Below are positions 21,604 to 31,960 of a DNA stretch of 64,000 nucleotides, piece after piece. The stretch comes from Adiantum capillus-veneris (taxonomy: Eukaryota; Streptophyta; Polypodiopsida; Polypodiales; Pteridaceae), in assembly GCA_014529385.2 (NCBI GenBank), contig CM043956.1:62504120-62568119 (forward strand). The letters are read 5' to 3'. Under the pieces are notes generated by a model. It had not been told where the DNA came from. It ran no database searches and saw only the letters and a program-made list of their open reading frames with translations. The position numbers and the translations under genes are program-made. Numbering within the stretch: position 1 is the first letter of the stretch; each line of letters opens with the position of its first letter.

Positions 21604-23418
21604 TGTAATGGAAATAGACTATGAGCTTTGAGAGTAGCGGAATTAGGAAATTAGATGAAGAACTTTTGTGAGATTACTTTGTGAGCATAGCGGGTGAACT
21701 TAATTCATGGTAGCAACATAAACATGGTGAGTTAGTTAACTTGGCATGAGCAATACTTTTGCAAGAGAGAGAGTTTAGAGAACATGACAATAGTTGAGGA
21801 CCGGATTCATATGGAGCCGGTCCCCCCTCCAATAGGCATTTGTATTATAGTTTCTCCCATCAAGAGAAACTTGGTACAATACAATCTTTGTGTTCCTTGT
21901 GACCTAGGTGATGCAATGAAGATGGAAAGCTTCATGCATCACAAGCATAACATAAACTTTGTAGAAAGCATTAACTATCCCAAGCCTTAGTCCCAAGGCC
22001 TCAAACACCTTCAAAGGTGGAGAGAGCTAAAGGGGAATGAGGATAGGGAAGAGGAAGAAGAAACATTCCATAGGAGAAAGAAATAGTTCCTCACTTATCA
22101 TCACTCTTCTTCCTAGCATACATAATAGCATATTAATGAAGATGGAGAAGATGGAAAGTTTAATCATTGAAGCATGGATCTTGGTTGGATTTGCATTCCA
22201 TAGCCAAGAGTGTTGGTGTAGGCTCTCACTTCTCACAAGCTTGGAGAAGGAGGTGGAGTTCCTCAACTTTCACCAAGTGAGAATGGTCCACAAAATGAGT
22301 GTGTGTGTGGTGTATCTCCCCCTAGAAACCCCCTTGCTTGCTTGGGGCGAGTTGCAACTTTTCCACATGTTGCAAGCTCATTGGACCCCTCTCCCCCTAG
22401 CCAATCACATGCAGCATGCAGTCAAGTACATGGGTAGTCTTTTGACAAGTGTCCTCCTTATCCCTGAGAGAGAGAGAGAGAGAGCTTGAAAATATCTAGA
22501 TATTTGTTGGATGGAACTAGAAGCTCATTGGACCCCACTTTAGCCAAGCCAATAACATTCAAGCACACCATGTGGTTAAGCATAGGGAGAGTCTGACATG
22601 TGTCCCATGTGCCTTTTGAGAAAAGGGGTGCCCTATGGGTGAGTGGAAGGTTAACTCAAAGATTCCCCTAACTTTGGGACTTTCATGCATAGGAAGCTTC
22701 TCAAGCAACTTCCTCATTAAGCTTGTAGGGTCTCTTTTTTACTCAAGCACCTTACCTACCATGCATAGGAAGCTTCTCAAGCAACTTCCTCATTAAGTTT
22801 GTAGGGTCTCTTTTTGACTCAAGCACCTTACCCGGGCCATGCATAGGAAGCTTCTCAAGCAACTTCCTCATTAAGTTTGTAGGGTCTCTTTTTGACTCAA
22901 GCCCTTTACCCCCCATGCATAGGAAGCTTCTCAAGCACCTTACTCATTAAGTATGACAAGTACCTCGAGTACCTTAGTCATCAAGCATGACAAACACCTT
23001 AGGTGGAGTTCCCACCTCAAGCTCAGCCCTAGCTTGCCTAAGGTCAAAGGACCTTCAACACTAACCATTGGAGGTCTTCAATGAAGCTAACCCTAAGGTC
23101 TTTTAATCTCCATTAGATGCACATTCATCTTTGATAGACGACCTCTTTTTGGACCCCTATTGAGATGTAAACATCTCTCTTCTTGGTCCCCTACTGAGGT
23201 AAGTCTAGAAGCTCTTATTACACATTGCTCTTTGATAGACCGTCTCCTTTTGGACCCCTATTGAGATGTAACCATCTGTGCTTTTGGTCCGGTGTTGAGA
23301 TAGGTCTAGAAGCACATGTCTCTATTCTAACTCTTGTTCCTATTTATTCTCCCACATTAAATGATCAATTTAATATGAGAAAATCATTTGGTAAAGTTAG
23401 ATATTATATTTTATGACA
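21604..23418 (-). repeat. 5' LTR of Gypsy-1
   Basis: 1815 bp; on the - strand it begins TGTCATAA and ends ATTACA. It holds four 76-bp tandem units and a (GA)n of about 10 units near 22466-22484. Small frames on the opposite strand (for example 21784-21990) also occur in the other LTR and are passive. Confidence 0.95.
22684..22960 (-). repeat. 76-78-bp tandem repeat in 5' LTR (four copies)
   Basis: Units start CATGCATAGGAAGCTTCTC at 22684, 22760, 22838 and 22914. The partner LTR has three. Confidence 0.95.
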
Positions 23419-23423
23419 TGAGG
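23419..23423. repeat. Right target-site duplication of Gypsy-1 (TGAGG)
   Basis: Exact match to 16060-16064. Confidence 0.95.
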
Positions 23424-23606
23424 TAATGTGCTTTGTAGCACCACTGTCGAAATACCACACATGTGAATCTGCAGTAACTGACATGCATGCATCATGGCCA
23501 TCAGGATTGTAAGTGCATTTTGAACTAAAAGCCCATTCTGCATCAACATCAGCATCATAGTCTCCTTTCACAGAAGACTCAACAATGGTTGCATTTGTAG
23601 TGGAAT
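23419..23606 (-). mobile_element. Copia-1, right (5') part: protease start
   Basis: Reads leftward [29 protein letters not shown], with the intact Copia aspartic protease motif DSGAT, then meets Gypsy-1. Everything upstream (zinc knuckle, Gag, 5' LTR) is missing, because at about 23606 the sequence switches to Copia-2 in the opposite orientation. Confidence 0.9.
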
Positions 23607-23613
23607 TAGCAAA

Positions 23614-25030
23614 AAGGCCATTGGTACGAAGTGGGTTTACAAGTTGAAACGCAAGCCGGATGGTGAGATCGATCGCCATAAGGCTCGACTTGTTGCAAAG
23701 GGTTATGCACAACAAAAAGGCATAGATTATGAAGAGACTTTGCTCCCACTTGTCGTATGACTACTGTGTGTTTTCTATGTGCATTGGCAGCTCATTTTGG
23801 TTGGGAGGTACATCAATCAGACATTGTTACTGCTTTCTTGAATGGTGACATATTTGAGGAAGTTTATGTAACACAGCCTCGCGGTTTTGTCAAGAAAGGA
23901 CAAGAGGACAAAGTGTGCAGATGTAAGAAGTCTTTGTATGGGTTGAAGCAATCTCCTCGTGCTTGGTATGAGAAAGCTGACACTCATTTGGTCAAACCAG
24001 GATTTCGTAACAGTCCAACAGAAAGCACATTGTATGTAAAGCGTGAGCGTGATGTACTTCTCATTGTGGTTCTTTATGTAGATGATTTGCTGAACATTGG
24101 ACCAAATGAGAGACATATTGCTGAATTTAAGGCTGATTTGAATGCTACTTTCAAGATGAAATATTTGGGGCTATTGCATCATTACTTGGGAATACAGTTT
24201 AAGCAGTGTCATGGTGGTATTGCCTTTTGTCAAAAAAGTTACATACAGACATTGCTATGTAAGTTTGGACTTGAGGATTGCAAACCTATTGTCACTCCCA
24301 TGGAAACAGGTTTAAAATTGAGTCTTCATGATGTTGATGATCCTGCAAATGTCACTCTTTACCAAATTGTTGTTGGCTACCTCATTTATGTATGCAATAG
24401 GAGGCTGGATATTCAGTTTGCAGTCTCAGAGGTCAGCAGATTTGTGCATAGCCCAGGGTCTAAGCATTGGCAAGATGTCAAGAGGATTTTTCGCTATCTC
24501 AGTGGGAATTTACATCTTGGCTTGTTTTATCCCAAGGGGGGATCATTGCCGCCCGACTTACATGCTTTTTCGGACTCAGATCGGGTTGGTTGTTTTGACA
24601 CACGAGTGGCCACAAGTGGTTTTTCTTTCACGCTTGGCAGTTCATGTACATCATGGTTGAGCAAGAAGCAACCTATTGTGGCCACTTCAAGTTGTGGGCT
24701 GAGTACAGGGCAGTCTTCACAGCTACAATTGAGTGTGTATGGCTCAGACACCTCATGGCTGATTTGGGTGTTGGATAGGACACTACCAACACTATCTACA
24801 CTGACAGTCAGAGCGCATTGGCAGTTGCGAGGAACCCAGTTTTTCATGCTCGCACAAAGCACATTGAGGTGCATTACCACTATGTCAAGGAGAGGCTCTC
24901 AGCAGGAGAGCTCAGCATGGCTTATGTGCCAACACAAGACAACCTTGCAGATCTTTTCACAAAGGCATTATCTCGTGAGAAGCTCAAAGCTTTTCGCAGA
25001 TCTTTGGACTTACTCCCCTTTGTGGACTGA
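23614..25030 (+). pseudogene. Copia-2 RT/RNase H pseudogene
   Basis: RT motifs in order: [39 protein letters not shown], the catalytic YVDD near 24077-24088, and YLGIQFKQ. The connection motif HSPGSKHWQDVKRIFRYLSG follows, then RNase H (HAFSDSD, here with D-R-V-G-C) and the C-terminal ARTKHIEVHYHYVKERL. There are at least two breaks: a frame change near 23755 and a one-base loss near 24693 at the AEYRA motif, after which the correct frame resumes as 24818-25030. An in-frame stop also follows DLGVG. Non-functional. Confidence 0.85.
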
Positions 25031-25100
25031 TCTCCTCAAGGCATGGCACTTCCCTTTACTCATGTGCTAGCTCGTTCACTACATCACTCCAGGGGGGATT

Positions 25101-25327
25101 TGTTACCATATACATGTGTTAGTGATGTGTGTGAACACACTAGGACCGTTGGGGCATTTTTTCCCTCTTTAGGAGGTTTTTTCCCCCGTGCATTGTATAT
25201 ATGCCCATCACTCTAGGGCTATCTATCTTTCCATTGCACACTAAGTAACACACTCTTTATTGTGTGCCTTGAGCTTCCTTCGTCTTCTCCAAGCTGTTTG
25301 TGTTTCTCTGCAACCCTAATTCCAACA
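25101..25327 (+). repeat. 3' LTR of Copia-2
   Basis: 227 bp, TGTTACCA...TTCCAACA, immediately after the polypurine tract. Contains a TATA-like TGTATATATG near 25194-25203. A similar LTR tip occurs at 61004. Confidence 0.85.
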
Positions 25328-25980
25328 AAAACATCAAAGTTCTCCTAATGGATATGTATTAAACAAGAATATATAGTCTTTTAAGAGTCTTCTAGAGAAT
25401 ACATGGATGCAACAAAAAGTGACATGGAGGGAAAAGGGAGCAAGTAGCAAAAAAAGAGATCAAACTTGATATTTTGAACAGTAATAGGCCAAAAAAGTAG
25501 GTAGGAAGCATTATACCATGGTTCTCAAAAGAAGAAGAAGTTGGATATGACTTTTAGTAGTACTCATTCAGTTTCCAAGAAGAGGCATTAAAGAAGGAAG
25601 ACATGTGTGTAGACAGCTATTTTGGAGAATAAACTTTGAAGTTACATAGATTCTTACACTAGTTTAAGAACTTAATTACCTAATGGCCTTTCCTTTTTAC
25701 TTTTGGACCCTAATGTGGCCTAAAGCCAAAAATGGATCCAAAGCGGTTGAATGATCTATTAAAATGGTGACAAGAGGCAAAAAGTACCCCGTTTATGCCA
25801 TATGGTATATGCCACGGGCATTGCCACCCATCGTTAATACACAAGACCACCATGTGGTAAGTGCCACATGTGTTGATAGCGGCCATTGTGGACCTTGCCA
25901 TGTGTATTGACAATCAGCACACATGACAGGTGCCAAATGGTGATTTGACTATCTCGCTCTCCCTCACATGTGCACACACA
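25328..25980. other. Intergenic, no gene seen
   Basis: Unremarkable AT-rich sequence. Between 25780 and 25940 a few short near-repeats of CATGTGGxAAxTGCCACAT occur. Confidence 0.5.
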
Positions 25981-25982
25981 AC

Positions 25983-26348
<366 letters not shown>

Positions 26349-26514
26349 AAAAGTGCCACATGGTGGGTGTGGTTGTTTAGTGATCTCAAAATCGTGAGCA
26401 GATATCCCTTTCTAAATATGATGTAACACATTGAACAAGAAACCGTGACATTGAATCTATAATCATGTGTACTTTGTTGCTTCAATGAGTGAACACGAAA
26501 CTATTTTGCCAAGC

Positions 26515-26521
26515 ACACACA

Positions 26522-26583
<62 letters not shown>

Positions 26584-26703
26584 CCTATCATCACAATGTG
26601 TGTGTGTGTGTGTGTGTGTGTATACATTGTGATGATAGGTCCCTCTCTCTCTCTCTATACACATACACATATTATATATTGTATGTGTGTGTGTGTGTGG
26701 ATC

Positions 26704-26751
<48 letters not shown>
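26515..26751. repeat. Compound microsatellite cluster with palindrome
   Basis: CA 26515-26538, GA 26539-26580, a unique 19-bp block, GT 26598-26621, the inverted unique block, CT to 26656, an AT-rich patch, GT 26683-26699 and CA 26709-26751. The CA/GT and GA/CT parts pair with each other. Confidence 0.95.
26567..26656. repeat. 33-bp perfect inverted repeat
   Basis: Left arm 26567-26599 and right arm 26624-26656 are exact reverse complements. Each includes the unique sequence GGACCTATCATCACAATGT plus a purine or pyrimidine tail. The loop (26600-26623) is GT-rich. Confidence 0.95.
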
Positions 26752-26752
<1 letters not shown>

Positions 26753-26756
26753 TAGG

Positions 26757-28183
26757 GTGCATTCAAACTGCCGCCAAGTCCAAACCTGTCGCAATTCACT
26801 TTTCCACCGTTGTCGGCAGGTGTCCGTGTGGTAGTTCAACCACCCAATTCACACACCACCTCATAAACTGTTTAGCCACTAACCCATGAGGGCAGAGTTT
26901 CATTGTGGACCGAGGCTTTTGATTGGATGGAGCTGGACGGTCCATCGTTTGGGAGAGGTGGGAAGGCCAAAAGCTTGAACTCCAAGGTTGGGCGTGACTC
27001 AACCAACCACAATGGCGTGGCAGGCAAGCGTCTGCATGCCGTGTGAATTGCCTCGAGAATGTCACTTCTTCTCATTGGCTTGCTTTTCAAGAAGGTGCCT
27101 TTGACTAGGTAGTGTGAACCCAAACTTATATATATATCTATATGTACACACACATATTGAGAGAGAGAGAGAGAGAGAGGAGATTGTAGACACAATATTA
27201 AAGTTATCGTGCATCAATTACTTGGTTGGTATCAATTTTCACACTTGACAAAGAAGATTTCCAATCATAGGAGGCCCACGAAATTTGTAAAAATCCAACA
27301 TTTCCAATGAGAGCGGTGCATGGCGTGCTCGGTCCAAACAATATCACGCCTCTAACCTCCCCTTTAAAGCATTGAAGTTTACAACACTTAAGTCACTTCC
27401 AGCAACCCTATGCTCTTAGTGCATCCACATAAAAAAAGCACAATGTCCACAAAGCATGAGAATGTAATAACTCGATACATCAAAGGGGTAATCCAACTCA
27501 AGTGACATGAACAAAACTCACCACGCCTAAACAACAAATGGGTTAAGCAATCTCTCACAAATGTGTTCTTCTCTCAAACATGACAACATGTTGATCCCTA
27601 AAGCCTGCCACAAGTCCAAAATTACTCATGTCAACAAAAAGATCACCAACAACATCGTAAGTATTGCTATATCATGCAATTATGCACTTCGACACCAACA
27701 ATATTAAAATCAATCTCAACAAGATTAAAAATCACAATGGTTTTGGCCAAAGGAAGATAAACCTTTTTAAGCCTTTATATATTCCTTACTAGAAGCCGCA
27801 AAACAAGGCTCCACACAATTACAACATCAACAATAACAAAAAAAAGAGAACTGCAGGCGAACCTGATATGAAGATTGTTGTTTGCTACATTTGGCACAAG
27901 CAATTGGACATAAGTATCCTAATAACAATTCAGCACCATCTTCACGGTTTAGCACCAAGGCTCGCTCTCTATGCAATGGAAAGTCTAGTAATGAGAGGAG
28001 GCTCTCGAGTCTTCCGAGAGCATGTTTCCAAGCTTTGTGAATCTTACCCATATTCGAGATTCCTGGCTACTTAAATATTGAGAAGTGGCCAGCTAATAAG
28101 CCAGCCGAGCTATCAAGCATGACCTCCTCCTTGCACAGGTGGGTTCTACTCTAATGCAGCAGTCGGTTCCACTTTCTAAAATT
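26757..28183. other. Intergenic and presumed promoter side of the F-box gene
   Basis: No gene recognised. A (GA)n tract lies at 27160-27179. No convincing TATA box can be fixed without transcript data; CTACTTAAATATTG near 28067-28080 is the nearest AT-rich candidate. Confidence 0.4.
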
Positions 28184-28216
28184 ATGGATGCCGAGGCGTG
28201 GCGAAGGCGTGATTGA
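28184..28216 (+). promoter_or_regulatory. Possible 10-codon uORF upstream of F-box gene
   Basis: ATG at 28184, ending TGA at 28214-28216. A second upstream ATG at 28213 opens a frame that crosses the CA/GA repeat and overlaps the main start. Both matter only if the transcript begins upstream, which the sequence alone does not show. Confidence 0.3.
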
Positions 28217-28315
28217 TGGAAGTCTTCAGGTGCTACTTGCCCACACACTCACACAGACGATGTGGGCTGATCTTCTCATTTGCAGATCTCGCCATCGTTG
28301 AGCTCCATTCCTCCA

Positions 28316-28319
28316 CACA

Positions 28320-28384
<65 letters not shown>
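28316..28384. repeat. (CA)n(GA)n microsatellite in probable 5' UTR
   Basis: CA at 28316-28337 and GA at 28338-28384, ending 48 bp before the F-box ATG. Length variation here could affect expression. Confidence 0.95.
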
Positions 28385-28388
<4 letters not shown>

Positions 28389-28432
28389 AAGCTTACTAGT
28401 AGTTTCGCCTTTGTTCCTACCTGATTTCGCAC

Positions 28433-29959
28433 ATGGGTCAAGGTGCCTCCACCATGTCTTGCATCTCTGCTCAACCGGATGATGACGCAGAGCTGAATGA
28501 AAGTAACCAAGACACAGTTCATCAGCAGATGCCGCAATTTCCACATGTTGCAGAGAAAGACTATACTGCATGGCTGCCAGATGAATGCCTGGCTTTCATG
28601 TTTCAGAAGCTGGGCACTTTGGATCGAAACCAATGTTCACTTGTTTGCAAGCGTTGGCATGTAGTTGAAGCTCAGGGCCGGCAACGCCTTGCTCTAGTTG
28701 CACACGCAGACGTCGTCCCATATCTGCCCTCTATTTTTACGCGGTTTGATCACATTACAAAACTTGCTCTCCGTGGCGACCGCAAAGTGCTAGGCATCAG
28801 CGATAAGGGTCTGTTTCTGATAGGGCATCATTGCACGCATCTTGTAAAGCTCAAAATGAAGGGATGTAAAGAGATAACTGATGATGGGATCGATCTTTTT
28901 GCAAGGGCTTCTGGGGCGACCCTTCGCAAATTGGCATGTGGGTCTTGCAATTTTGGTGCTCGGGGAGTCAATTCTATCGTGAAGCATTGCTCTGCTCTAG
29001 AAGATCTTACGCTAAAGCGACTCAGAGGACTAGGTAATGGGCCGGCTGACTTCATAGGGCCTGGATGCGGTACAATAAGGCGTCTTTGCTTGAAAGAATT
29101 ACTGAAGGCCCAGCTCTTTGGCCCTCTAATTGCAGGCTCCAAAAATCTGCACACTCTTATGATTTGCCGTAATCCCGGGAACTGGGACAAGTTGCTTGAC
29201 ATAATCACAGAACATGTTCATGGCCTTGTGGAGCTTCATATGGAGAGACTACAGATAAGCGATAGAGGCTTACAGGCCGTTTCTCGCTGTTCTCGGCTTG
29301 AGGTATTGTTTGTGGTGAGGACACCTGATTGTACTAATTATGGTCTATCAGCTATAGCCGAAGGCTGCAAACAGCTCAAAAAACTGCATATTGATGGGTG
29401 GAAATTAAGCCAGACAGGCGATGAGGGGCTTTCTGCATTGGCTACGAAATGTAGGGAATTGCAAGAGCTAGTGTTGATTGGCATAAATGCGACAGCGGCA
29501 AGCTTGGATCTAATGGCCTCCAATTGCTTGAGCTTGGAGAGGCTTGCCATATGCAACAGTGAGAGTGTGGGTGATTTAGAGCTATCATGTATTGCCGCAA
29601 AATGTCGGGCTCTGAGAAAGCTTTGTATCAAGGGTTGTTCCATTTCCGACCAAGGCATGAGAGGTCTTGCGCATGGATGCCCGAGGCTGATAAAAGTGAA
29701 AGTGAAGAAGTGCAGGGGTATTACATGGCAAAGTGCAGTGTGGCTTCAAGTACACAGGCCTCCTCTTGTACTCTCTTTAGATTGTGAAGCTCCGGAGACG
29801 CCAGATATTCTAGGAGAATCGGAAGAATCTTTTGAAGATGTGGAATCCACATCTATGAAATCAAGGTCTGCACTTGCGAGTGTCAAGCTTGCTTTAGTTG
29901 CAAGCGGGAGTTTTGTGGCATGCAGGTTCAGGAGGTGGTCATCATCTGGAGGGTCATGA
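28433..29959 (+). CDS. F-box/LRR protein, VFB/SKIP2 type
   Basis: A 508-residue, single-exon gene that appears intact. It is the substrate-recognition subunit of an SCF ubiquitin ligase. The F-box lies at about residues 45-83 (WLPDECLAFMFQKLGTLDRN, then VCKRWHVVE) and binds SKP1. About 12 cysteine-containing leucine-rich repeats follow (roughly 100-440), of the type ISDKGLFLIGHHC / LKMKGCKEITDDGI. The C-terminal tail is acidic, then Ser/Arg-rich. Order, length and the N-terminal MGQGAS match the plant VIER F-BOX (VFB)/SKIP2 group, which in Arabidopsis affects auxin-responsive genes and lateral roots. MGxxxS fits N-myristoylation, implying membrane association. The ATG at 28433 is chosen because the family begins MGQ. 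Paralogue assignment is not possible from sequence alone. A GA/CA repeat sits just upstream. Confidence 0.93.
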   Translation: MGQGASTMSCISAQPDDDAELNESNQDTVHQQMPQFPHVAEKDYTAWLPDECLAFMFQKLGTLDRNQCSLVCKRWHVVEAQGRQRLALVAHADVVPYLPSIFTRFDHITKLALRGDRKVLGISDKGLFLIGHHCTHLVKLKMKGCKEITDDGIDLFARASGATLRKLACGSCNFGARGVNSIVKHCSALEDLTLKRLRGLGNGPADFIGPGCGTIRRLCLKELLKAQLFGPLIAGSKNLHTLMICRNPGNWDKLLDIITEHVHGLVELHMERLQISDRGLQAVSRCSRLEVLFVVRTPDCTNYGLSAIAEGCKQLKKLHIDGWKLSQTGDEGLSALATKCRELQELVLIGINATAASLDLMASNCLSLERLAICNSESVGDLELSCIAAKCRALRKLCIKGCSISDQGMRGLAHGCPRLIKVKVKKCRGITWQSAVWLQVHRPPLVLSLDCEAPETPDILGESEESFEDVESTSMKSRSALASVKLALVASGSFVACRFRRWSSSGGS

Positions 29960-29994
29960 CACCAAGTTGTGCAGCTGCTGATAATTTGCCAAGT

Positions 29995-30065
29995 GTAAGT
30001 GGCTGTTGCTATGATGTCTTGGAATTTGGATTAAGGTCATTCACCCAAGATTCCTTTTGTTGCAG
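29995..30065 (+). other. Possible 3' UTR intron of the F-box gene
   Basis: GTAAGT donor at 29995 and TTGTTGCAG acceptor ending at 30065, 71 bp, a size typical of short plant introns, starting 36 bp after the stop codon. Supported only by splice-site quality. Confidence 0.4.
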
Positions 30066-30830
30066 AATGCAACATTAGAGGTGAGTGACTTTAGTGTGGC
30101 TGGTCAAGTGCTAGCTTATTCTTTTGTGTCTTGTGAGAAGGGGAGGGAAAGGCCTATTGGTACTTAGCAACGATCAGTGTTTCTTGCTTCCGGTTTAACA
30201 TTGATGGATTCTTAGCTCAAGGGACATTTCAGCTTGTGTTTTCTGACAGCAACACTCTCAATGGACACGTGGCTTGTGGTCTTTGGTCCTCAAAGCAAAG
30301 GTGCACGACTGCTTTTTCATCACCTGTTTTCATTGGTATCTCAATTTGGAGCAATTTTTTTTGTTTACTCTGCTTCACAGATGTTGCGTAATTGCCTTCT
30401 CCTTCCTATGACCAACTTCTTTATTGCAAATGTCACCCTGATGGTGAAATGTCTTTCTTGATGTATATTGCTGTGACCAAGGGTAACACTTATGTGTATC
30501 CTTATATGCTGAGCTTGTTCAAGAAAATTATCGAGGCTTATCCCAGGGAGATTGGGTATGATTATATGGATTTTCTTTGTTGCAATGGGAGGGGCATAAT
30601 TGGTGTTCCAGACAATTGACAAATTGCATTTGCCATACTGAGTGACTAAGTTCGACCATTATTATTGTAGTTCCAACAAGTTTCCTGGTCACTGTAAGGA
30701 TTGATGGTCGGTACATATGGTGACACCGATGTAGTTCTGAGTCCTTCCAGATGAAAAGTCCCATAAGTTCAAATGCATAAGATTAGATTTGTCCGGTGTC
30801 GGTAATTTTGCAAGCTCTCTCTCTCTCTCT

Positions 30831-30845
30831 CCCCCCCCCCCCCCC
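30831..30845. repeat. Poly(C) run, 15 nt
   Basis: Uninterrupted C after a short CT tract. Confidence 0.9.
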
Positions 30846-31204
30846 TTGCCACCAATTTTGCTATGATTCAGAAGTTTTTGGTTTACTATCAAAATATTCA
30901 AGGTGATGGCTATGGGGTTGGTACTTTTAGATGTCAGAGACCATGTGGTGGTAATTATCTCTTGGTTGTCCACATTTGTTCAGTCATCACTGTTTTGGAG
31001 TAATACTTAACTGTCATCCTTTGAAGATAGCACATAAATCTTGCAATGTACAGAGGTGTAGTGATAGCATGGTGAAATTGGACACATGAGTACATTCTTG
31101 AGGGGAAAATTGGTTTTGATGAATGTTGGTTTTTAAAGAAAAGAGCATAGACATAAGGTGGGTGGTTTGATCTTACCTACTAGTGAATGGCTGATGATTG
31201 AGCA

Positions 31205-31263
31205 CCCCCTTTTGGGCTGGATTGTATGTGCAGCTGAGCCCTACAATCCAACCCAAAAGGGGG
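31205..31263. repeat. 22-bp inverted repeat
   Basis: Arms 31205-31226 and 31242-31263 (CCCCCTTTTGGG.TGGATTGTA) are complementary except at one position, with a 15-base loop. No flanking duplication is evident, so it is not clearly a transposon. Confidence 0.9.
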
Positions 31264-31913
31264 CAGCACTTTGTGACTAAGGAGATGCGAAGCAGCGAAT
31301 TGTACAGATGTAATTGCAGATTTATAGTACCTGTCGATGTTGTCTATGAATTAATGTACTAGTCAATGCGTCAGCAGTGGGTATGCCTGTGCCATTGTGC
31401 CAGATTATGTGCACGGTTTACAAAAGTTGATATCTTGATTGGCAATTTGATCGTCTCTTGGTGGGGTGTTGTTGCCATGAGACAGTTTACGTTCTTATCT
31501 CCTTGTTATTGTGGCAATTAAAGATCATCAAACGCATTGGTGCAGTTGCCGATAAGTTGGATGTTCTCTTGATTCTTCTATGAGCGAGTTTTGCCTTCTG
31601 GTGGTGTGTTTTGAGATAATGGTGAGTTTGGTGCTAGTTCTTATGTGCTTTTGAGCATGGTATTTGCATCTATGTTGAAGAAATTTCCCCTCGCGCGTAA
31701 TTGAAACCACAATCAGTGCCATGTGGGGTCTTTTACAATTTGGTTCACATTGCTAGCTTTGATGTGGCACCTGTTTTGTGCACATTATGTGCTACTTACA
31801 GCAATTTTATAGGTTCATTTATAGTATAGCCTGTTGGTAGGTTTTCAACAAATGGGAGAGCCTTATAAAGCCAAACACCAGGAGCTTAGCATTAGGTGAG
31901 AGATTACCAACTT

Positions 31914-31917
<4 letters not shown>

Positions 31918-31959
<42 letters not shown>

Positions 31960-31960
31960 A
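31918..31960. repeat. (GA)n microsatellite
   Basis: About 20 GA units. Confidence 0.95.

Larger units (their letters stand above)
16065..23418 (-). mobile_element. Gypsy-1: chromovirus-like LTR retrotransposon, degraded
   Basis: A Ty3/Gypsy element on the - strand: 5' LTR at right (21604-23418), initiator-Met primer site, gag, protease, RT, RNase H, partial integrase and a truncated 3' LTR at left (16065-17439). It is bounded by the exact duplication TGAGG. It belongs to the same family as Gypsy-2 (LTR ends TGTCATAA..TTACA, same Gag start and pol motifs). Deletions removed the RT catalytic core, the integrase C-terminus with any chromodomain, and the outer part of the 3' LTR. The LTRs differ at many positions by eye, so it is older than Gypsy-2. 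Confidence 0.95.
23606..25327 (+). mobile_element. Copia-2: RT-RNase H-3' LTR fragment
   Basis: A 5'-truncated copy of the same Copia family as Copia-1, in the opposite orientation. It starts inside RT (near the [16 protein letters not shown] motif) and keeps the rest of RT, RNase H, the polypurine tract AGGGGGGATT (25091-25100) and a full LTR. It joins the 5' stump of Copia-1 head to head at about 23606. Confidence 0.9.

Noticed and set aside
28828-29208. Antisense open frames inside the F-box gene (also 29338-29658)
   Set aside because: Shadows of a strongly conserved coding strand, without motifs of their own.
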